Positions 1-5,031 of a stretch of DNA of 5,031 bases are shown in pieces; position 1 is the stretch's first letter, and the number at the start of each line of letters is the position of its first letter. Source of the DNA: Spirochaetales bacterium Spiro_01. Lineage in GTDB: Bacteria; Spirochaetota; Spirochaetia; Sphaerochaetales; Sphaerochaetaceae. The position numbers and the translations under genes are program-made. The notes under the pieces are model-generated. The model saw nothing but the letters and a program-made list of their open reading frames with translations. It ran no database searches and was not told where the DNA came from. The stretch is taken from contig LVBC01000092.1 of the NCBI GenBank assembly GCA_001604265.1, positions 1 through 5,031 of the forward strand, read 5' to 3'.

Positions 1-801
1 GATCTGGGTCCTCAGGGTCCTGAAGGCCTTCACGATATCACTCCTGCCAACGAGGAAGCTTATCCTTGCTCCTGTGAGGTTGAAGCTCTTTGAAAGGCTG
101 AAGAATTCGACTCCCACATCCATCGCACCCGGGTATGAAAGGAAGCTCCTTCCCTCTCCGCCCCAGATTATGTCGCTGTAGGCGTTGTCGTGGATTATCA
201 GGATATCGTACTTCGAAGCGAACTCTATTATCTTCTGGTAGAGCTCTGGAGTTCCGACGCTTCCCATCGGATTCGAGGGAAGGGAAAGGATCATGTACTT
301 GGCCCTTCTTGCAACATCTTCTGGAATCGAATCCACATCAGGAAGGAATCCATTCTCCTCTCTCATGGGATAGTAGTAGATGTCGGTCATCGCCATCTTC
401 GAGCCTGCGATGAAGACAGGATAGCAGGGGGTCGGCAGAAGGACTGTATCACCCTCGTCGCAGAGAGCAAGCGCAATGTGCCCGATTCCATCCTGGGATC
501 CGTAGCAGGAGGCGATCATATCCTTCTCGAGAGAGACGGAGAACCTTCTCCTGTAGTAGGAGACGACGGCCTCCAGCATCTCGTCCGTATCGCGCAGAGC
601 ATACTTCCAGTTGTCCGGATTCTGGGCCTCGAGAGAGAGTGTGTCCATAAGCTCCTGGGAGACTGGGAAGTCAGGAGTTCCTACACTGAGGTTGTATATC
701 TTCCTTCCACTCTTCTCCAGTTCAAGCCGTCTTGTATTGAGGGATGCGAATATCTCATCCCCGAACTGCTCCATTCTTCTTGAAAACCTGAATCTGCCCA
801 T
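1..801 (-). CDS. DapL-like class I/II PLP-dependent aminotransferase (3' end outside window)
   Basis: An open frame of 267 codons runs from ATG at 801 to the window edge without a stop; the C-terminal part is missing. It reads as a fold-type I aminotransferase, a cytosolic PLP enzyme moving amino groups between amino acids and 2-oxo acids. Visible landmarks are the N-terminal VGTPDFP (residues 40-46), the phosphate-contacting GSQDG (101-105), YPVF (127-130), SNPMG with the cofactor Asn177, HDNAYSD with Asp205 and Tyr208, and SLSKSFNLTG with the Schiff-base Lys238, then Arg246. The overall pattern, especially PGAMDVGVEF before the lysine, most resembles LL-diaminopimelate aminotransferases (DapL, lysine and peptidoglycan synthesis). 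However, DapL-like paralogues act on other substrates, so the substrate is not assigned. The start is supported by AAGGGTGA, with GGTGA ending 4 bases before the ATG. The gene follows valS by 62 bases that contain a hairpin. The Arg codons are 17 of 19 AGG/AGA. Confidence 0.87.
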   Translation of the reverse strand, partial: MGRFRFSRRMEQFGDEIFASLNTRRLELEKSGRKIYNLSVGTPDFPVSQELMDTLSLEAQNPDNWKYALRDTDEMLEAVVSYYRRRFSVSLEKDMIASCYGSQDGIGHIALALCDEGDTVLLPTPCYPVFIAGSKMAMTDIYYYPMREENGFLPDVDSIPEDVARRAKYMILSLPSNPMGSVGTPELYQKIIEFASKYDILIIHDNAYSDIIWGGEGRSFLSYPGAMDVGVEFFSLSKSFNLTGARISFLVGRSDIVKAFRTLRTQI

Positions 802-820
802 TGTTTCACCCTTTTTCTGC

Positions 821-849
821 AAAGAGACCCCTGGAGGGATCCAGGGGTC
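821..849 (-). terminator. Hairpin between valS and the aminotransferase gene, probable weak terminator
   Basis: A perfect 10-bp inverted repeat (826-835 and 840-849, arm GACCCCTGGA, 4-base loop) starts 14 bases after the valS stop codon. In the minus direction it is followed by TCTTT, a short interrupted T tail. The stem is strong enough for an intrinsic terminator, but the tail is poor, so partial termination or an mRNA-processing or stabilising hairpin is equally possible. The plus direction has no T run after the stem, so it is not bidirectional. I see no convincing sigma70 promoter between it and the aminotransferase start, which argues for some read-through from valS. Confidence 0.6.
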
Positions 850-863
850 GCATATCGATTGTC

Positions 864-3512
864 TCAGAGAGACCTAAGAAGATTGATGTGCTCGGTGGAC
901 TTTGCGATCCTGTCCTCGAACTCGGCCTTCTTGCCTCTCTCCTTCTCTACAGCCTGAGGAGCTGCATTGTTGACGAACTGCTCGTTGGAAAGCTTCCTGT
1001 TGGTCTTCTCGAGATCCTGAGATGCCTTGGCAATCTCCTTCTCGAGCTTTGCAATCTCGGCATCGACATCTATTGCCTCACGGACGAAGACGAAGGCCTC
1101 GAAACCAAGACCGGCAGCTGGGAATGCCTTTGAGACATCCTCTTTGCAATCAAGGTCGACCACAAGCTCGCCTGCACCCATGAATGCGGCCATCAGATCC
1201 CTCTTTTCAAGGAAGATAGACTTGTTCTGGTAATCCTTATCGGTCCTGATGACGACGTGGATCTTCTTCTCCGGAGCTATTCCAAGCTGGCTTCTTACGC
1301 CTCTTACAAGCCTGATGGCCTCCTGAAGCGATTCGACCTCGCCGGTTGCCTTTGCAGTATCGAACTTCTCCTTTGATGGGAAGCTCTGAGAGATGAGAAG
1401 TCCTCTGTGGTTGGGAAGCTTCGAGTATATCTCCTCGGTAACGTATGAAAGGAACGGATGCAGAAGTCTCATCGCCTTCTCGAGAAGGTCCATGAGGATA
1501 GAGATCGCAAGATCCCTCTCCTCCTCTGTTCCATTCAGCATCCTCTGCTTCGAGCTCTCGATGTACCAGTCGCAGTAGTCGTTCCAGAAGAAGGAGTAGA
1601 CTGCCTGTGCGGCCTCGTTGAAGTGGTAGCCTGCCATTGCGCTGTCGATGGTCTCGATTGCGGCATTCAAGCGGCCGTAGATCCACTTGTCCATCGTATC
1701 GAGCCTGTCCTCTGTGACCTCCACGAGGTTCCTTCCCTCGAGGTTCATCAGCAGATACCTGGTAGCATTCCAGATCTTGTTGGCGAATCTGGAGCCCATC
1801 TTGAAGGAGTCCATATCGACCTGTACATCCTGTCCCTGGGCTGCCAGGTAGCAGAGTGTGAACTTCATTGCATCTGCGCCATAGAGGTCGATGACCTCGA
1901 GCGGGTCGATACCGTTTCCAAGGCTCTTGGACATCTTCCTGCCCTGCTTGTCCCTGACAAGACCTGTAATGACGATATCCCTGAATGGGGCCTTGCCCAT
2001 GAACTCCTCGGAGGCCATGATCATGCGGCTGATCCAGAAGAAGATGATATCGTATGCGGATACGAGAGTCTGTGTAGGGAAGAATGTCTCGAGGTCCTTC
2101 GTTTTGTCAGGCCAGCCGAGGGTCGAGAATGGCCAGAGCCAGGAGCTGAACCAGGTATCGAGGACATCCTTGTCCTGTTCTATATTTCTGCTGTGGCACT
2201 TCGGACACTCTGTAATATCGACTCTGGAGACTGTCATCTCTCCACAATCCTGGCAGTACCAGACAGGAATCCTATGGCCCCACCAGAGCTGACGCGAGAT
2301 GCACCAGTCACCGATCGTCTCCATCCAGTGCGAATATGTGTTCTCCCATCTCTTTGGATAGAACTGGATGTCTCCATCCTTCCAGGCCTTGAGTGCCTTG
2401 TCTGCCATGCCTCTCATTGAGACGAACCACTGCTCGGAAAGGTAGGGTTCGACGACTGTGTGGCAGCGGTAGCAGTGACCGACCTCGTGGTCGTGCGGAG
2501 TGACCTTTACAAGAAGACCCTGGGCATCGAGGTCTGCGACTACAAGCTCGCGGGCCTTCTCGCAGCTCATGCCACGGTACTTCTCGGGGACGTTCTCGTT
2601 GAGTGTACCATCCGGATTGAGCAGATTGATGGCCTCGAGGCCGTGCCTCTTTCCACAGGCCCAGTCGTTCGGATCGTGTGCCGGTGTGATCTTTACCATA
2701 CCACTACCGAAATCCATGCCGACGAAGGAGTCTGCAATGATCGGAATCTCCCTGTCGGTCAGAGGCAGCTTCAGGAGCTTTCCGACAAGTCCCTTGTAGC
2801 GCTCGTCATCCGGATGGACTGCAACAGCAACATCTCCGAAGAGAGTCTCGGGTCTTGTAGTGGCGACTGTAATGAAGCCGCTTCCATCTGCATATGGGTA
2901 GTGGACATCGTAGAACTTGCCTGGAGTGAGCTCGTGTTCTACCTCGTCGTTGGCAAGTGCAGTTCCACACTTTGGACAGTAGTTGACAAGGTACTTGCCC
3001 TTGTAGATCAGTCCCCTCTCATAGAGGGTGACGAAGGCTTCGCGGACAGCCTTGGAGAGACCTTCGTCCATTGTGAATCTCTCATGATCCCAGTCACAGG
3101 AGCAGCCCATCTTTCTCAGCTGGCTCGTGATGATGCCATGGTGCTTCTCCTTTACAAGCCAGGTCCTCTCGAGGAACTTCTCCCTGCCGATGTCCTGTCT
3201 CCTGAGGCCCTCCTTGGCGAGCTGGCGCTCGACGACATTCTGGGTTGCGATACCGGCGTGGTCCGTGCCAGGTACCCAGAGCGTGTTGCGACCCTTCATT
3301 CTCTGATAGCGGACGATGATATCCTGGAGGTTGTTGTTGAGAGCATGTCCCATGTGTAGGATACCGGTGACGTTCGGTGGTGGCATGACAACTGAGAAGT
3401 GCTCTGCACCGGGCTTGTCAGGACCGAATGACTTACTGTCGGTCCAGACCTTGTATATCCTGTCCTCGAAGTCCTTTGGACTGTAGGCCTTTGCAAGTTC
3501 GACTGCTTTCAT
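864..3512 (-). CDS. valS: Valyl-tRNA synthetase
   Basis: The complete 882-residue protein charges tRNA-Val with valine in the cytosol and edits misactivated threonine. Class I signatures are HMGH at 53-56 and KMSKS at 526-530. The CP1 editing domain spans roughly 200-345, with TTRPETLFG (218-226) and PAHDPNDW (277-284). Two zinc-knuckle sites are visible: C179/C182 probably with C347/C350, and C420/C423 with C436/C439. GDWCISRQLWWGHRIPVW (401-418) is typical of ValRS. An anticodon-binding helical domain follows (about 600-760), and the last 67 residues form the charged coiled-coil arm of ValRS. The length is normal for the family. The ATG at 3512 is preferred over an in-frame ATG at 3560: it has AGGAGG 11 bases upstream and the usual N-terminus, and the longer form would translate through the hairpin. 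It is a separate unit from the sigma operon, with its own promoter and a terminator in the leader. Confidence 0.97.
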   Translation of the reverse strand: MKAVELAKAYSPKDFEDRIYKVWTDSKSFGPDKPGAEHFSVVMPPPNVTGILHMGHALNNNLQDIIVRYQRMKGRNTLWVPGTDHAGIATQNVVERQLAKEGLRRQDIGREKFLERTWLVKEKHHGIITSQLRKMGCSCDWDHERFTMDEGLSKAVREAFVTLYERGLIYKGKYLVNYCPKCGTALANDEVEHELTPGKFYDVHYPYADGSGFITVATTRPETLFGDVAVAVHPDDERYKGLVGKLLKLPLTDREIPIIADSFVGMDFGSGMVKITPAHDPNDWACGKRHGLEAINLLNPDGTLNENVPEKYRGMSCEKARELVVADLDAQGLLVKVTPHDHEVGHCYRCHTVVEPYLSEQWFVSMRGMADKALKAWKDGDIQFYPKRWENTYSHWMETIGDWCISRQLWWGHRIPVWYCQDCGEMTVSRVDITECPKCHSRNIEQDKDVLDTWFSSWLWPFSTLGWPDKTKDLETFFPTQTLVSAYDIIFFWISRMIMASEEFMGKAPFRDIVITGLVRDKQGRKMSKSLGNGIDPLEVIDLYGADAMKFTLCYLAAQGQDVQVDMDSFKMGSRFANKIWNATRYLLMNLEGRNLVEVTEDRLDTMDKWIYGRLNAAIETIDSAMAGYHFNEAAQAVYSFFWNDYCDWYIESSKQRMLNGTEEERDLAISILMDLLEKAMRLLHPFLSYVTEEIYSKLPNHRGLLISQSFPSKEKFDTAKATGEVESLQEAIRLVRGVRSQLGIAPEKKIHVVIRTDKDYQNKSIFLEKRDLMAAFMGAGELVVDLDCKEDVSKAFPAAGLGFEAFVFVREAIDVDAEIAKLEKEIAKASQDLEKTNRKLSNEQFVNNAAPQAVEKERGKKAEFEDRIAKSTEHINLLRSL

Positions 3513-3515
3513 TAT

Positions 3516-3545
3516 AAAAAAAGCCTCCTGAAAATGATTCAGGAG
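3516..3545 (-). terminator. Intrinsic terminator of the cysS-sigma-anti-sigma transcript, in the valS leader
   Basis: CTCCTGAA (3545-3538) and TTCAGGAG (3532-3525) make a perfect 8-bp stem with a 5-base loop. This is followed on the minus strand by GC and then seven Ts (3522-3516). It starts 23 bases after the anti-sigma stop codon, the normal place for that operon's terminator. Its T run ends three bases before the valS ATG and its 3' arm carries the valS Shine-Dalgarno. The stem is modest in GC, so termination may be incomplete. No folding energy was computed. Confidence 0.8.
3524..3529 (-). promoter_or_regulatory. valS Shine-Dalgarno embedded in terminator stem
   Basis: AGGAGG (minus strand) lies 11 bases before the valS ATG. 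Five of its six bases form the end of the 3' arm of the hairpin at 3525-3545. The full hairpin would therefore pair the ribosome site, whereas an RNA beginning inside the 5' arm leaves it free. It decides the valS start at 3512. Confidence 0.85.
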
Positions 3546-3547
3546 AC

Positions 3548-3576
3548 ATGATAAACGCATTTATGAGATTACTCAA
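3548..3576 (-). promoter_or_regulatory. Predicted sigma70 promoter for valS
   Basis: On the minus strand TTGAGT (3576-3571, 4 of 6 matches to TTGACA) and TATCAT (3553-3548, 5 of 6 matches to TATAAT) are separated by exactly 17 bases. The anti-sigma stop codon (3571-3569) overlaps the last base of the -35 box and the start of the spacer. A start 6-8 bases after the -10 box would fall around 3539-3542, inside the 5' arm of the downstream hairpin. The leader would be about 28 bases. The assignment rests on sequence match and placement only. Confidence 0.65.
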
Positions 3577-4129
3577 GGCTTGTGGCCTTTCCATCCTTAT
3601 GTTCCAATGGCTTGAGGCCCTTGATCGAGATGTCGACCTCGTAGCCCTTGCTGTCCAGATACTTCAGAATCTCCTCGAGACTGTAGGAGTCGAGTCCCTG
3701 GTCCCTGTTGCTGACGAATCTGACATTGTCGGTTCCGGCCTGTACATTGAAGGAGGGAACTATCTCGCTGGTCTGGTGGCTGTTGGTACCGAAGAGGACG
3801 AAGCCTCCGACGAAGATCACAACGACTGCAGCAGCGCTTGTGATCATGGCAGGGAAAGAGACCTCGAACCTGCGTCGGATGAAGCTTATGTGCTTCTTCT
3901 TCTCTCCGAGGTACTTCTTCTCGAGAAGTGCATATACCTTATCTCTTCCCTCTGAAAGCTTCTCATCCGAAGGGGATGAAAGCTTTACCAGGTCCCTCAC
4001 TGCAGTAAGCTTGTCGAGCCTTGCACGACAGGCAGCACAATACGAAAGGTGTTCTTCGGTCTGGCTCTTGTATGGTTCGCAGAGCTCACCATCCAGATAA
4101 CTGGAAAGAAGCTGTTCATCAATACACAT
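3569..4129 (-). CDS. Zinc-finger (zf-HC2/ZAS-type) single-pass membrane anti-sigma factor
   Basis: This 186-residue protein probably binds and inhibits the sigma factor encoded just upstream. The N-terminus has the ZAS arrangement: Cys2, then YLDGEL (11-16), then H27-x3-C31-x2-C34 followed by RARLDKL. This cytoplasmic zinc domain holds sigma in known families. A charged linker (about 45-90, ending in IRRRF) leads to one hydrophobic segment (about 93-113), and residues 114-186 should face outside the cytoplasm. That outer domain has no motif I recognise. The start is ATG 4129, with AAGGAGG six bases before it. An in-frame ATG at 4147 lies upstream of that site and would add six residues. The gene overlaps the sigma gene by 11 bases, indicating coupled translation. 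Release of sigma by outer-domain signalling or proteolysis is inferred from the family, not seen here. An extra Cys17 is present. Confidence 0.85.
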   Translation of the reverse strand: MCIDEQLLSSYLDGELCEPYKSQTEEHLSYCAACRARLDKLTAVRDLVKLSSPSDEKLSEGRDKVYALLEKKYLGEKKKHISFIRRRFEVSFPAMITSAAAVVVIFVGGFVLFGTNSHQTSEIVPSFNVQAGTDNVRFVSNRDQGLDSYSLEEILKYLDSKGYEVDISIKGLKPLEHKDGKATSLE

Positions 4130-4652
4130 AACCGTCCTCCTTGCCAAGCAGCTCCTCGAGCTTCTTTCGAGCTCTGAAGACCCTCACCTTGACGTTGCTT
4201 TCGGAAATCCCGAGAACCTTTCCAATGCCCTTGTAGTCCAGGTCTCCATACTCCTTGAGCTTGATGACGATCTTGAGGTTGTCCGGAAGGCTTTCGATGG
4301 CCTTTCTGACCTCCTTGATCGTCTCCTCCTCAATGAGCTCCTTGGAGCCGTCCATGACAGCCGAGGACTCGGAGGGCATCTTCTTGACCTTCTCGACCAT
4401 GTTGAGTTCCCTCTTGTGGCGCCTTATGTGGTTGAGTGCCAGGTTCTTCGTGACCCTAATCAGCCAGAACCTCGCCTCCTCCACACTTGGGAAGGTCATG
4501 TTCTTCACGTAGAAGCGTTCGAAGGCCTCCTGCACCAGCTCCTCTGCTATGTCCTCATTGTAGACAATGTGATAGCTCACTCTCATCAGCAGAGTGAAGG
4601 AACAATCGTAGACAAGCTTGAAAGCTGAAGCATCCGTGCTCTTGATTTCCAT
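4119..4652 (-). CDS. ECF-type sigma-70 family RNA polymerase sigma factor
   Basis: From ATG 4652 the protein is 177 residues, typical of ECF sigma factors, which carry only regions 2 and 4. Region 2 covers about 10-80: the helix with EDIAEELVQEAFERFY (33-48) is the core-binding segment, and FWLIRVTKNLALNHIRR (62-78) is the promoter-melting and -10 recognition part. An acidic linker (about 93-112) joins region 4 (about 113-168), whose SLPDNLKIV and helix-turn-helix YKGIGKVLGISESNVKVRVFRARKKL pattern (140-165) recognises -35 DNA. A TTG at 4664 in the same frame would add four residues; AGGA lies six bases before it, while AAGGG is 12 bases before the ATG, so the start is uncertain. The gene starts 28 bases after cysS and overlaps the anti-sigma gene by 11 bases, implying one operon. 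No ECF-type autoregulated promoter is evident in the short gap. The regulon is unknown. Confidence 0.9.
   Translation of the reverse strand: MEIKSTDASAFKLVYDCSFTLLMRVSYHIVYNEDIAEELVQEAFERFYVKNMTFPSVEEARFWLIRVTKNLALNHIRRHKRELNMVEKVKKMPSESSAVMDGSKELIEEETIKEVRKAIESLPDNLKIVIKLKEYGDLDYKGIGKVLGISESNVKVRVFRARKKLEELLGKEDGYVY
4136..4142 (-). promoter_or_regulatory. Strong Shine-Dalgarno of the anti-sigma gene
   Basis: AAGGAGG on the minus strand ends six bases before ATG 4129 and lies within the last codons of the sigma gene. It fixes the anti-sigma start at 4129 rather than 4147, and suggests the inhibitor is translated at least as well as the sigma factor. Confidence 0.85.
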
Positions 4653-4680
4653 AAGCTTAAACAACCCTTTTCCTGACAGG

Positions 4681-5031
4681 TTACACTTTTTCGAGGACAG
4701 GTCCCTTTGGGGTATCCTTCACAACGAAGCCGAGAGCGAGAATCTGGTCCCTGAGGCTGTCAGCAAGAGCAAAATCCTTCGCCTTCTTGGCCTCTGCCCT
4801 CTTCTGTGCAAGCTCCAGTGCTTCGGGAGTACCGACGATTTCGACCTTCCTTGCCTCGATCTTCTCGAGATCGAAGCCGAGAATCTGATCCATCTCATAT
4901 AATACAGCAAGCTTCTCGGAGGATGGAATCTGATTGTCCCTGACAAGACCCCAGAGGGCTGCGAGAGCCTGTGGAGCCTTGAGATCGTTCTCCATTGCAG
5001 CGAAGAACCTGTTCCTGAAGCCCATTGCCTT
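4681..5031 (-). CDS. cysS: Cysteinyl-tRNA synthetase, C-terminal fragment (5' end outside window)
   Basis: The frame is open from the right window edge to the TAA at 4681-4683, giving the last 116 residues. The catalytic domain with HIGH and KMSKS lies outside, so only the C-terminal helical tRNA-binding part (DALR-like domain) and tail are seen. [19 protein letters not shown] near the start matches the CysRS pattern AMDDDxNTPxALAxLF. The end matches the CysRS tail: [17 protein letters not shown], then a [12 protein letters not shown] pattern. The enzyme attaches cysteine to tRNA-Cys in the cytosol. An ATG at 5025 is internal, since the codons before it continue in frame. The sigma gene follows after 28 bases with no terminator between, so the two are probably cotranscribed. 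Confidence 0.92.
   Translation of the reverse strand, partial: KAMGFRNRFFAAMENDLKAPQALAALWGLVRDNQIPSSEKLAVLYEMDQILGFDLEKIEARKVEIVGTPEALELAQKRAEAKKAKDFALADSLRDQILALGFVVKDTPKGPVLEKV

Noticed and set aside
861..873. GTCTC-AGA-GAGAC small inverted repeat over the valS stop codon
   Set aside because: It has only a 5-bp stem and 3-base loop, with no T tail. The adjacent 10-bp hairpin is the better terminator candidate.
135..877. Plus-strand open frames over the aminotransferase gene
   Set aside because: They are antisense to a frame with intact PLP-enzyme motifs and have no recognisable protein features.
845..885. Possible promoter for the aminotransferase gene around GATATG/TATGCG on the minus strand
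   Set aside because: The best -10 matches are 3 of 6 and no acceptable -35 box sits 16-18 bases upstream.
1458..3359. Long plus-strand open frames (320 and 299 codons) antisense to valS
   Set aside because: They lie wholly inside valS. They stay open because the real gene rarely uses codons whose complements are stops (CTA, TTA, TCA). Their translations show no domain, and no ribosome site supports them.
3513..3568. T-box or amino-acid leader controlling valS
   Set aside because: The gap is only 56 bases, too short for a T-box. It contains no valine-rich leader peptide or T-box motif.
1011..4870. Recurring CTTCTCGAG motif across the window
   Set aside because: It is the reverse complement of Leu-Glu-Lys style codons (CTC GAG AAG) inside coding frames, so codon preference rather than a regulatory repeat.

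Overview
The window is a bacterial chromosomal segment in which all recognisable genes lie on the minus strand. In transcription order (high to low coordinates) they are: the 3' end of cysS (cysteinyl-tRNA synthetase), an ECF-type sigma factor, its likely membrane anti-sigma factor with a zinc-binding N-terminus, a complete valS (valyl-tRNA synthetase), and the 5' two-thirds of a DapL-like PLP-dependent aminotransferase that runs off the left edge. There are no RNA genes, mobile elements, CRISPR arrays or large repeats. No gap between genes exceeds 62 bases.

Base composition looks balanced by eye. Arginine is written mostly as AGG/AGA, Shine-Dalgarno sequences are strong, and sigma70-like promoter and intrinsic terminator signals are present. 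The protein flavour (a DapL-like aminotransferase, a ValS with two zinc knuckles, a one-pass zinc-finger anti-sigma) would fit an anaerobic bacterium. A spirochaete of the Sphaerochaeta/Treponema type is my best guess, but it is low-confidence and rests only on protein resemblance.

Layout: cysS (4681-5031, partial) is followed after 28 bases by the sigma gene (4119-4652). That gene overlaps the anti-sigma gene (3569-4129) by 11 bases, so these three probably form one transcript and the sigma/anti-sigma pair is translationally coupled. The 56-base gap before valS (864-3512) is the most informative piece of DNA here. It packs a near-consensus promoter, a perfect 8-bp terminator hairpin with seven Ts, and the valS Shine-Dalgarno inside the hairpin's 3' arm. 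Transcripts starting at the local promoter should lack most of the 5' arm. Only read-through RNA from the upstream operon should fold the hairpin, ending transcription and hiding the valS ribosome site. A second perfect hairpin (826-849), with a weak T tail, separates valS from the aminotransferase gene.

Functionally, the window joins two housekeeping aminoacylation genes to a signal-transduction pair that probably senses something at the membrane. The pair itself follows a known general type. What it senses, and why it sits behind cysS, cannot be read from this sequence.
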